Part shown: piece by piece, positions 33,462-43,089 of the stretch
Layout of the letters: every line of letters begins with the position of its first letter
Position numbering within the stretch: the first letter of the stretch is position 1
Assembly (NCBI GenBank): GCA_032158125.1
Contig: JASKOT010000005.1
Location: forward strand, 124,001 to 188,000
Direction of reading: 5' to 3'
DNA: 64,000 nt
Source: Papiliotrema nemorosa
Taxonomy: Eukaryota > Basidiomycota > Tremellomycetes > Tremellales > Rhynchogastremaceae
Notes under the pieces: generated by a model
What the model was told of the DNA's origin: nothing
The model's database searches: none
Seen by the model: only the letters and a program-made list of their open reading frames with translations
Position numbers and translations under genes: made by a program

Positions 33462-34361
33462 ATGTCAAGCACGTCGCTCAAGGAAGCCTCGCATGCGAGC
33501 TCTCCCATGACCACGACAGATTCGGAGTCTATGGGGTCTCCTGCTGGGGCCGACCGTGATACTGACTGTGAGATGAGCGAAGAGAGTGGCGATGAGGCTG
33601 TTTACAACATGATTCACGTTCTGCCAGTCAAACACGAGGACACGGTCTATGTACGTGTCAGCATTGATGCTAGCGCAGTGACCAATCTCTCGCCTCCACA
33701 GGTCTGGAAGACTGTCGCTTCCACAACTCCCATCCTCAACGATCTCACAGAAGAAATTGCGAGCGGTAACGTTTCGGAAGACTGGGAAGAGGAATCGGTC
33801 TATCAATTACGCAAACATCGAAAGTCCCTCCTTCTCCCGCCACCCACAGAGGCACAGTGGAAGATCAAAGTGTGCGAATCGGTGGAAGAGTTCGAGCGCG
33901 GCCTGACTGACGATACGCAGCAAGAAGTCGACTGCAAATTTGGAATACCATCTGGTAAGCCTTGGGTGGCTATTGAACTCGACCCAAGCTGCAATGATTA
34001 CAGTACCGGGGGTGTCGTTGACTCTGTGGTTTGCAATATCCCCGCAGAGATGAGCGAGGGACTGCGTGTTGGTGCTCCGGCCGAGACTCTTCATGATCTC
34101 ATCCGAAAGTGCTATTCAATGGCGATGTTTACTGAAGATCAGCAGAGAGGACTTACAGAGTCGTCCGGCAACCAAGAGCTTCTCCTCACTCTCAGGAAGA
34201 ATATGGGCGAAAAAATCGTCAAGAAACTTCTGACTCATAATCGTGACACTTTGGGCAGTCTGCAAGTTGATGTCTACATTGACAAAAGCCTGTCGGAGCA
34301 TAGACAGGGATTTTTGAGAGCTTTGGGTAGTTGGCATAGAGGTCCCGCATCAGAGGACTAG
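33462..34361 (+). CDS. intronless orphan protein B
   Basis: Not recognised. A single frame of 299 residues from the first ATG, MSSTSLKEASHASSPMTTTD. The N-terminal 45 residues are Ser/Asp-rich and disordered; the rest looks globular. Blocks: NMIHVLPVKHEDTVYVRVSI, KVCESVEEFERGL, GKPWVAIELDPS, SMAMFTEDQQ and a C-terminal helix region MGEKIVKKLLTHNRD. The order VC-E-x-E, W[VI]xxE and MFTE resembles orphan A on the same strand, hinting at an old tandem duplication. No catalytic motif or targeting signal is seen. Confidence 0.7.
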   Translation: MSSTSLKEASHASSPMTTTDSESMGSPAGADRDTDCEMSEESGDEAVYNMIHVLPVKHEDTVYVRVSIDASAVTNLSPPQVWKTVASTTPILNDLTEEIASGNVSEDWEEESVYQLRKHRKSLLLPPPTEAQWKIKVCESVEEFERGLTDDTQQEVDCKFGIPSGKPWVAIELDPSCNDYSTGGVVDSVVCNIPAEMSEGLRVGAPAETLHDLIRKCYSMAMFTEDQQRGLTESSGNQELLLTLRKNMGEKIVKKLLTHNRDTLGSLQVDVYIDKSLSEHRQGFLRALGSWHRGPASED

Positions 34362-34533
34362 GATCTTTCTGCACAAAACGTCTGATCGTGGCGCAAGACA
34401 GTCGACATCGTCCGGGTCTATCATGATGCGCGACGTATATGGAAGGGCACCTTCAGGTTTTAGACATCGTGCATGAACTCTCCTGAACATCTATCACGTC
34501 GTACCATCTCCACAAGGAACTTTGAATGAGCTC

Positions 34534-35226
34534 TCACATTTTGAGCTCTTCAGGGATCATCTCATGAGGGACAAAGACCCCTTTGATCTCTTCGGCATCC
34601 ATGACGACCTCGGGGAGGTATTGAGCGGTCATTTCCTCTGTTCCGAAGAAGTATTGGTCGTCTTCATCAGATACCATCCACTCTCGCTTGATAGTGCCAG
34701 CTCGTTGAAATAAGTCCGACACGGCATTGGAAGTGACCTTCTCGGCAAATCCTTAAAAAGGCTTCTTGGTCTTCAAATAGGCGGCTTCACCTTCGGAAAA
34801 GCTTTCATCCGAGTAATTGTCTCGAATCTCTTGATTGAAAACGCTGACGACGCTTGGATCCACAGCTATCACAAGATCTTTCTCAGAGACCTTGTGGGTG
34901 CCATTGGAGAATATCGGTCGAAAGTAGAGGTATTGTGGCTCATAGCCGTATGTGCTGGCCTTGACCCGGCTTTCGACCCGCCACTGGTCTATCTTGGACG
35001 CATTGCCGAGCTCGTAGACGCGAGACAAGCTCATCAACGCGTCATTGGAGTCATGGACCCTGCCTCCAGTAGGTGTGAGCGACAAGAAGCAGTAGTCTGT
35101 GTCAGCCTGCTTGCTTGCCAAATCTGCCGGGAGAATAGCGTGATGAGCCTTGAGGAAGAAACTAGTGTTTCTGCTCGGTGGAGCACTCGTAGGCGCTTCA
35201 TGAGACGAAGTGGCTTCAGTGGACAT
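34534..35226 (-). CDS. orphan protein C with in-frame stop or 39-nt intron
   Basis: Not recognised. The frame starts MSTEATSSHEAPTSAPPSRN and is open to a TAA at 34753-34755; it then continues in the same frame to a second stop at 34534. A GTGAAG..TTTTTAAG intron of exactly 39 nt (34752-34790) would remove the TAA and keep the frame, giving about 217 residues with SDLFQRAGTIKREWMVSDED and FFGTEEMTAQYLPEVVMDAE in the second half. Without splicing the protein ends after 157 residues. Both halves are acidic and look protein-like. Alternatives are a recent nonsense mutation or two separate frames. Confidence 0.6.
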
Positions 35227-35455
35227 GTCGGGAATCTGTGCAGGACTTGCTGAGCCGAGTATTGGACGAGGAAGAGTTAGAGTGGGCGAAGGATCGATAT
35301 ACTGGCTGCGAGACTATATATCTGCTTCCACGGTTTGAGAAGCATTGCCAAAGGGGACCAACGATAAAGGTGATCCACCGAGTGTAGTTTAAAGATCGCT
35401 TGCGCAAGAGCCTGTCATGGAAGCGACGAATTCGCTTCTCTCGGCTTCGGTTCTT

Positions 35456-35728
35456 CTACGTGGTTGTCGTCATCTGAGGTGCTGCCCAAACACCCTTACG
35501 TGTGAGAACTATCGTCGACCTCAACTCTAGGATGTATCGCGTATGATTGCTCATGCTTCGTTGGAAGGCCACACAAGTAGGCGCGATTTCAGCCTTCATA
35601 GCAGGACAAAGGGGACCAGACTTGACTGTGAGAGGCTCGTAACGGTGTGAGACAGGCGATGTGACGTTGAGAAATAGATCACATACAAGATATAGCGTTA
35701 CAACGAAACTGAGACCGACCATGCTCAT
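35456..35728 (-). CDS. small hydrophobic-N-terminus ORF overlapping the upstream stop
   Basis: A 90-codon frame starting MSMVGLSFVVTLYLVCDLFL, a plausible signal anchor or signal peptide, with two N-glycosylation sequons (NVT, NHT) downstream. Its ATG overlaps the TGA of the upstream gene as ATGA at 35725-35728. It may be a downstream cistron, a separate gene with its own promoter inside the upstream gene, or a chance frame in the 3' UTR. No similarity is recognised. Confidence 0.35.
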   Translation of the reverse strand: MSMVGLSFVVTLYLVCDLFLNVTSPVSHRYEPLTVKSGPLCPAMKAEIAPTCVAFQRSMSNHTRYILELRSTIVLTRKGVWAAPQMTTTT

Positions 35729-36533
35729 CGCTTACTCTCCATCTTTTCTAGCTGGGAAACCAAATCATCCATTGCATCTCCCTTCCTAGCCTCTGCGGGT
35801 AATTCATCATCCATCAGACTTTCCAGCTGTTCCCTTGTCGTCGATGGCGGTGATTTAGGTAGAGAGGAAGATGTAGGAAGAGACTTGGTGGATGATGTAG
35901 GGACGAGCAACGAAGCGGGATTGTATCCTGGCGCGACGCGACGCAGTGCTTCTTTCCTATTTGTTAGCTTTATATCCTACAGATTTGAGGAAGATACAGA
36001 ACTCACTCCCGTTGTTCTTCTTCCATTTCCCGTTGATGTAGTATCTCGGCATTACGTGCGCGCCTTTGGGCTATCTCGTCGTGCGGTGCAGGTTGTATAG
36101 AGAGGACATGTTGTTCGAGTGTAAACGGGTAGACAAACTAGACGTCAGCGACCATTAAGATCACTTCCAAGATCAAGCAGTGGAAGTGGATCGTGGACGA
36201 AGTGGGGCGCAGGTGGTCCGAGGAAGCTGCACCGCTAGGATCGTCGGCCGCGAGGGCTAGACGGAGGGATCTGAGATCTAAGACCACGTACATAGGCAGT
36301 AATGTCGTCCGGTAGGGGATGGATGTCATTCGGCAGCTCAACCTCGATCGTCAGCCTTTGTTCACACAAGCCTTAGTCAAGCGCACAGGTTTGGGCATCC
36401 ATAGCGAGGGAGACTTGATCAAGGGGACGGTAGCTGCCGCCGAGTATTGCTGCGATATTGGGCCTGTCAAATCAGCACACAACCCATGCTAAAGAATGTT
36501 GAGCTCCTCACCTAGGGATGCGTGAGCTGTCAT
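35725..36533 (-). CDS. small conserved-looking coiled-coil protein
   Basis: Family not recognised. Exons join in phase through short introns, including one of 44 nt near 36353 and others near 36135-36290 and 35955-36007, to give about 165 residues. It starts MTAHASLGPISQQYSAATVP. A conserved-looking block SLWMPKPVELPNDIHPLPDD then ITAYFVYPFTLEQHVLS is followed by a charged coil EIAQRRARNAEILHQREMEE and a PGYNPASLLVPTS motif. It ends DDLVSQLEKMESKR. Many introns and well-kept phase argue strongly for a real gene. The start lies only 204 bases from the eIF2B-beta start on the other strand, so they share a promoter region. Confidence 0.75.
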
Positions 36534-36737
36534 GTCACTGTATCTGTATTGCTCATCGACGCCGATGTCAAGAACGACATGAAGTCGACCCCGTCCGTCA
36601 TCGCCGAGAGTGTCGAGTCACGTGATTATTCACTCGCCCATTCTTGCTTCTTCCCAGTCGACTCGGTTTTCTACTTCATCGCGTTGATCCATAGTCTGCA
36701 CCTCACCTGACTCCAGAACTCCTTGAAGACTTGGAAA
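36534..36737. promoter_or_regulatory. short bidirectional promoter
   Basis: 204 bases between two divergent start codons; must contain both core promoters. No named element seen. Confidence 0.5.
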
Positions 36738-38308
36738 ATGGTCACGCAGCTGCCTACAGTGAGTGAATACGGTGGGAAGCGTTGAAGCAAGAGCTGACGA
36801 ATGGTAGAAACCTTCCGACCCCAGTGTCCGTCTCACCGACGCCCTTTGCACCTCTCTGCGCAGACGGTGTGTCAGCTATCGTACCTTGTTGTTCCTCGCT
36901 GATCTCGCAGGCAAATCATCGGATCACGCAATGTCGCGCTTGCGACGGCTGCTCTGGTACAAGCGGTTGTGCGATCAGCCAAATTCAACACGATTGACGA
37001 ACTGCTTGCCCTGTTGAAAGCTATCGGTAAACGGCTGATCGAAGCCAACCCGAAAGGTTAGCTTACATTTTCGGTGCGATAAAGGAGAGCTGATCAAATA
37101 GAACTCGCGTCGGGGAATATCATTCGACGTATCCTTCGACTGATTCGAGAAGAATATCGAGCTGCAGCGGTAGCTCATCGATCAGCCCCATCCAGTATCC
37201 CCGGTACGCCTTATCTAGGACCCGAAACGCCCGGTCTCTATGCTCCTTCATCCCATTACCTCTCTAACGACCTCGCATTCTCTTCCCCTGGCTCAATCAC
37301 CAGTGGTCTTCCGCGTCAACCCTCCTTGTCGAATTTCGTAGCTATGAGGCATTCTCGAGCTCAACTAGAACGTGCGGGCAGCGTGCTTGAAATGTCAGCT
37401 TCGACCAGTCAATTATTCATCAGTCCAACCAGGACCAATTCGCTGGATGCTGCCACACCTGCAGTTACCAATTCTCCGGGACATGGGATGCTGGGCCGAG
37501 CGGATAGTGACGAATTTATGAGGCAGAGTGCGAAATTGAAACCTGTCCTGATACAGGCTATCGAGGAAGTGGTCGGGGAGCTGGAGACGACTCATGAAGA
37601 TGTGGCCAAAGGCGCAAGGGAACACATCCACTCTTCGTGCGTCACCCTGCGACTTTCACTTGGTCAACGCTTATAGTCAGAGAGGTCATCCTCACGTTGG
37701 GCCATTCGAAAACTGTTGAAGCATTCTTGAAACAAGCATATAGGGATCGAAAATTCACAGTCATAGTCGCCGAATCAGCCCCAACGTACCTTGGTCATTC
37801 CATGGCTCAAGCCCTCTCGTCGGCCAACATCCCTGTATTGCTCATCCCCGATACGTCACTTTACGCCCTCATGCCTCGAGTCACCAAAGTCATCCTTGGC
37901 GCACATACAGTTCTCGCCAATGGTGGTCTGTTCGCTCTCGCCGGAACGTTGGCTGCTGCGTTGGCGGCAAAGGCGCACAGCAAACCGGTCGTCATCACTA
38001 CCGGTCAATTCAAGTTTGCCCCGGTCTGGAATTTGTACCATGAGTACGGCGCTGTAGACTTCAAGAGTCCAGTGGATGTGGTGGGAAGTGACGGAAGTGG
38101 GGGAGGGGGAGGAGTTGAAGGTGTCGAGGTGGTCAATCCGTATTACGACTATATCCGACCCGAGCTGGTCAACCTTTTTGTGACGAATGAGTGAGCTGGC
38201 TAGTTCCCTCTCACTACGTGAGCTGACATTACCAGGGGAGACCATCCGCCATCATATGTCTATCGATTGATCAAAGAGGCATACGATGACGAGGATGTCG
38301 AGCTCTAA
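36738..38308 (+). CDS. GCD7: translation initiation factor eIF2B subunit beta
   Basis: Regulatory beta subunit of eIF2B, the guanine nucleotide exchange factor for eIF2 and target of the integrated stress response. The N terminus comes from small exons: MVTQLPT, then KPSDPSVRLTDALCTSLRR, then QIIGSRNVALATAALVQAVV. The helical region continues with DELLALLKAIGKRLIEANP and ASGNIIRRILRLIREEYRAA. A Ser/Pro-rich insert (residues about 115-200) precedes the Rossmann-like half: EVILTLGHSKTVEAFLKQAY, FTVIVAESAPTYLGHSMAQA, PVLLIPDTSLYALMPRVTKV, ILGAHTVLANGGLFALAGT. It ends RPELVNLFVTNE, HPPSYVYRLIKEAYDDEDVE. The glycine run GSGGGGGVEGVE near the C terminus is a local insertion. Confidence 0.95.
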
Positions 38309-38433
38309 GCTTGAGTGTGCTCGAGACCGCCACCTCACTGCACATATTTGCGTCCATGCTATGTCTTTCATATGCATATATGCTGTGATGTGGATGCAAT
38401 GACAAAGAGAGGCCAGACGTAATGCTGCGACGT

Positions 38434-40164
38434 CTATCTCTTCCTGTCCAACTCTTCAAGACCCTTCACCACCCTCTCCAAGCGGTTATTCAATCTCCAC
38501 TCGAACCACTTCTCCCCAGTCTCACCCTTGAACTTTTGATTCATAGCGTCCCACACTTGCTTGATAAGCACATGATCACCTCCTGTCATTCTTGAGACAG
38601 CCATCAAGATCCCCCAGACGAATTGTGGACCGGGAGCAATGGTGTTGTCTGGTACCATTCGTGTACCCGGTTGAAGAGCCATGAAAGCCTCGAACAGCGA
38701 GTGGAACATTTTCAACCTCCATTCGTTTTCCGTCGCCTTCTCAGGATCTGACGGACCAGAAGAAAGAGCAGCGCCTGAGTGTTCGCCCAACGCAGTCGAT
38801 CCGCCAGCAGTGGCAGTTCTACCCCTTTCCCAGATTTTGACAAAGTTTTGTAAATCGTTTGACCGGGAGACATTCTCCAATCGTTGACCAACGACCGTCC
38901 GGCCGACCATGAACGTTTCTACACGAGGGAAGAGCTCGAGCGCCGACCCCGTCTGAGGCGCAATCTCTCCAAAAGCCTGGAACCCCGAAAACAGCGACAA
39001 GTATTCGTACACAAACGGAACATGTTGTTTGCTGTACATCTCCTTGAGGATCCTAAGGCTCCCTTCGAGATATCCAGCCAATGCGACCTGTCGAAGTAGA
39101 AGCGAGTACGACTGCCGGTTCGCGGTGATCATTGGGGGAATGGAGAGTGTGCACGACGCTCTGTCGAGCGGAAAACCGACATCTGAATGACCAGTCAAGG
39201 CGATGTAAATCTCGGCCGCGCGACCCCATTGACCTTTCTCGGCGAAAGCGATCATCGCCGTGTTGAGGATATACCTCTTGCCGTTGATCGAAGCCTCCAA
39301 TGCCTGACCTAGCGTTTCCTGGAACCTTCGATCGTCGTCCAAGATGGAAAAATACCGCAATTTGTCGGCATAGTTGCGCGCTTGAGGGGTTAATCGATCC
39401 GTGAATAGCTCTTCCCAATACTGTTCAAATTTGCCCTCTTCCGTCCTCATCACACTGAGCATCCCCATAAAGTAGTCGATCTGATCTCGACAATCCTCTA
39501 ATCGTGGTCCAGGATTCTCGGCCATCAAGCTCCGGATTCTCGCCTCGGCGGTAGCTATCTCGAATTCTGAATGGCGCTTAGATGACCTTGGCTCGATTCG
39601 AAGTAGAACACCGAGTACAAAGCCAGATGCGTCGCCCCCGGTCAGATCTGTGAGATGCCTAATGACAGTCCTGACTTGGGAATCTACAGCCGCCCGATCG
39701 TTTCCACGGGCTTTTTGTTCACTAATGCGGACGATTTGCTTGATGATGAGCATGATCTCGTCGGGGGAGAGCATAGATCCGTACGGAGAAGAATGAAAAG
39801 CTTGGGTGTAGGCGGCATAGACGTGCTTGATGCTGGTATTGGATGGAGTCACAGTGCCAGCTTTGTAGAGTCCTGCTAGGTGTTTTGATCGACTGATGGG
39901 AGATTGGGTCAATCGAGATAATGGCTCGTGTTTCCGTCTTTCGTGCCGCTCGAATTTGCTGGGCAGTCCATCAAGGTCGGGTAGGAAATTTTCGAGAACG
40001 TGATCGGGTCCGGTATTTGGAGGAAGTGGCTGAAAAGCTTCATCGTTCATCATGCTTGTTTGGGCAGATGACTGAAGCCTGGTATAGGTGGAAAATGATC
40101 GTGGTCGGGAAGACAGGACTTGGTAGAAAGCAGACTGAGGCACTTCAATGTTGCCAGCCAACAT
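38434..40164 (-). CDS. PPR-like mitochondrial protein, in frame with GUF1
   Basis: About 576 residues if started at the internal ATG 40164. It begins [20 protein letters not shown] and continues PRSFSTYTRLQSS, which reads like a mitochondrial presequence (Arg-rich, RxFS|T). The body is alpha-helical with at least two PPR-like units: YILNTAMIAFAEKGQWGRAA (about residue 320) and SYSLLLRQVALAGYLEGSLR (about 370). A mitochondrial RNA-related role is likely by analogy. The first 19 residues are identical to the C-terminal end of GUF1, because the last GUF1 exon has no stop and runs straight into this frame. Whether it is made as a fusion or from its own start is open. Confidence 0.72.
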   Translation of the reverse strand: MLAGNIEVPQSAFYQVLSSRPRSFSTYTRLQSSAQTSMMNDEAFQPLPPNTGPDHVLENFLPDLDGLPSKFERHERRKHEPLSRLTQSPISRSKHLAGLYKAGTVTPSNTSIKHVYAAYTQAFHSSPYGSMLSPDEIMLIIKQIVRISEQKARGNDRAAVDSQVRTVIRHLTDLTGGDASGFVLGVLLRIEPRSSKRHSEFEIATAEARIRSLMAENPGPRLEDCRDQIDYFMGMLSVMRTEEGKFEQYWEELFTDRLTPQARNYADKLRYFSILDDDRRFQETLGQALEASINGKRYILNTAMIAFAEKGQWGRAAEIYIALTGHSDVGFPLDRASCTLSIPPMITANRQSYSLLLRQVALAGYLEGSLRILKEMYSKQHVPFVYEYLSLFSGFQAFGEIAPQTGSALELFPRVETFMVGRTVVGQRLENVSRSNDLQNFVKIWERGRTATAGGSTALGEHSGAALSSGPSDPEKATENEWRLKMFHSLFEAFMALQPGTRMVPDNTIAPGPQFVWGILMAVSRMTGGDHVLIKQVWDAMNQKFKGETGEKWFEWRLNNRLERVVKGLEELDRKR

Positions 40165-42812
40165 CTTCAGTCGCTTTTTCCCTTCCTTTTGTTTGGTAAG
40201 CTGTTTGAGCTTTCTCTCAAAGTGGCCTGACGTCAGCCCAGCCTTGCTTGAATCGGAACAGCTCACCTCCGTAAAGTCCTGCGGTCACGTCCTTCCGCAT
40301 GGCAGGTAAGGTTTCTCGAGCGTACACTTTCCCGCCTACTGCAGCTTGGATCGCCAATTCAAAGTATTGCCTCGGCACAACTTCCTCTACTTCATCAGCT
40401 TTTACACGTGGTCAGGTAGAAGAGGGCTGACTGAGTTTCTTAACCCATTCTTTCCCGACTTTTTGTACCGCACTGCGGTGCACAATCATCGCTAGGGCAT
40501 CGACCGGTCGACCGTTTAGCAACATATTCATCTGCCAGTGAGCTTTGATCACGCTATGCGAGCTGGTTTGAGCTCACTTTTACCATGTCCGATTGTTCAT
40601 AGCCTGCGTCTTCATAGTCGAAGGATGCGAAACCCGAGCTAGCACTCTTGAGAGCAGAAAAGAAATCCGTCACGATCTCTACGAGTTTATCAGCTAAAAA
40701 GGCAATCACGGAGGACCTCGCTTACCAGACAAGGGGAACGAGTACTTCAACATGGATCGTCCGGACGTTTCCAGCACTTTGTAGTCCAGTTGTGTGCCTC
40801 GATAGCTCGAGCAGAGGTCCATCATTGCGCCAAGATACTCTGTTGGTCAGCGGATACTGCAGAAGTGATCACGAGTCGCACCATTGGGCACAATAATGGT
40901 CGCAATTACTGAGACGTCAGCCTCAACTAACCGAAACGCACTTTCGACTTACCCATGGGTTCTTCTATTGATCTTGCGCGCATCTTTCCCTGAGCGCCAT
41001 CTGGAAACTCGGCAGGATTCGAAACATAGCTGACTTGGCCATTCGCGTAGGTGACTTCGGTAAGCATTCATCACCGCGGGAAGATCCGACATACTCTTGT
41101 AAGGCACGGTAGGAGCTGTGATGATGACTTCCGAGGAGTATTCGTCCTCCAGACGCTGTCGACTGGAAGGTCAGTCTTGCTTCAACGACCCTGCGAGAAA
41201 ACCTACAAGACGTCCATGTGCAGTGTGCCGAGAAAGCCCAGCCGGAACCCCTGACTGAGCGCGGTTGACGACTCCTTGGCGACGGTCACACTCCGATCAT
41301 TAAGTGTTAGCTGCAAGTTAGCTAGTCCGTCCGCCTGTACACAGCCTCGACAACCAACCCGACCCATGGCTTCTTCCAGTCTGCCAAACTCTGAATTCTC
41401 CATGGGGAACACTCCTGCATACACCTGAAAATCAGCTACTGAGAACGAGCAGCTAAAGGTAGCGGACCATGGCTTTCATCGGCTTGAATCCTGGTAAGGG
41501 CTCGACAATGTCCCGGTCAAGGCAGATTGTATCACCAATATGCGCCTCGTCCGAGTTTTTCATACTGCAAATGAGATAGCTGCGTGGTGAGCCTCACGAA
41601 CAAGGAGCAGTGACCAGCTCACCCGACCTGACCCTCCCGCAACACGTCAACGGGTGTTTCTTCCGGGTTATTGATCCCGATTTCAAGCACCTCAAATTTC
41701 CTGTCGGCCTGTAGGAATCGGATCTTATCTCCAACCTTGACTTCTCCAGAAAACACACGTATGAGGGCGACGACACCTCGATAGTGATCGTAGCTGTCTG
41801 TCAGTCAAGTTGTCCGGTGTCAACCGCTCACTGTGTATCGAATACCAATGCGCGTAGTTTCCCGTCATTGTCTTCCCACTGTCGAGGCGGTGGAAGACCT
41901 TCCACAATTTGGTTCAACACCTTCTCCACACCCAGCCCCGATTTAGCGCTGATATACATGTGTTCCTCGCTTTCCAAGCCTAAAGTTCCTTCTATTTGTA
42001 ATGATGTCTCTTCTGGTGAAGCGTGAGGCAGATCGACTTTGTTTATTACTGCCAAGAGCTTGAGGTCGGCTTCGAGCGCGACGTGGAAGACGGAAAGGGT
42101 TTGTGCTTGGATGCCCTCTGATCGTCAGCTCGAGCACCAGCGAGAGGCGTGTTAGAGCGGGAATGAGGGAGACTCACGGGTACAGTCGACCAGGATCAGT
42201 CCACCTTCACAAGCTCCTATTGATCGTGACACTTCATAGCTGAAATCCACATGTCCAGGTGTATCGATGAGATTGATCAGATACCGTTGCCCATCCGTAT
42301 GTGTATGTATGATAGACACCGTTTGCGCTTTGACCGTTATACCCCGTTCTCTTTCCACCTTCAATTTGTCGAGAAATTGGGCATTGGCAGTATCGGGCAC
42401 CGTTCCTGTCATCTTGGGGTCAGCTCATGCAATCTACAAAGAAAAAGGCTGACCTGTAGCAGCCTATCTGCCAAGGTGGACTTGCCATGGTCAATATGAG
42501 CGATAATGGACAGATTTCTGCCCATCATCAGTCGTGCAGCCATAGAGGACATGTGCACCAGACTCACCGTATCTTGTCCCGCGGAAACTGTTTCATATCT
42601 ACTCCATGGGTCTTTTTCGCTTGAGGATTGGGTATCCTCGCTCTACGCAACGCCGTCGAGGAGAAGTGTCGTAGTGAGCGAAAGTAGAGGGTCGAAGGGC
42701 CAGGACCAGCTCGAGCCAGCCGGCCTGAAGATCCGGCCGGGGCGGTACTTAGTGTACGCGCGGCAGCACTGCATAAAGTGCACAGACTCCGACGCGCGGT
42801 CAGGCTCGCCAT
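40108..42812 (-). CDS. GUF1: mitochondrial translation elongation factor GUF1 (LepA/EF4)
   Basis: Mitochondrial LepA-type GTPase that back-translocates stalled ribosomes. About 11 exons. It starts [20 protein letters not shown] with a long presequence. The GTPase motifs are [17 protein letters not shown] (P-loop), [11 protein letters not shown] (switch I), [13 protein letters not shown] (G3) and [11 protein letters not shown] (G4). LepA-specific C-terminal residues read [13 protein letters not shown] joined to [20 protein letters not shown] and [15 protein letters not shown]. The family normally stops a few residues after this point; here there is no stop, and the frame continues to 38434. 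The coordinate 40108 marks the end of GUF1 similarity, not a stop codon. Middle exons between 40430 and 41700 are short and were not all resolved. Confidence 0.9.
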
Positions 42813-43089
42813 GGCGTGTTGTGTTGACTGGGTAGGTAGAGCGCCCTGTTCGTGATGATCCAGAAATATGGGCGAGACAGGGGAGATGGATGTGATCTCC
42901 GTCTGCACGTGACCTCGGTCATCTCGAGCACGCACCTCGGTCATTGTGGGGGGGGTGGGTTGTGATTGCGTGCTGAATGGATGATTCCCAAAGAATTCGG
43001 ATTACAACAGACGTAGACGACGAAGATGGGATGATTCATATTGATGCATTTGCCGAGCACTCTTGGTCCTTTTGTCTTTACCTCTCACA
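42813..43089. promoter_or_regulatory. divergent promoter spacer
   Basis: 277 bases between two mitochondrial-protein genes transcribed away from each other; contains a G-rich run near 42949-42960. Both products act in mitochondria, so joint control is possible but unproven. Confidence 0.4.

Noticed and set aside
34753..34755. Programmed stop-codon readthrough at TAA
   Set aside because: Context TTT-TAA-GGA does not match known efficient readthrough contexts; a frame-preserving 39-nt intron explains it better.
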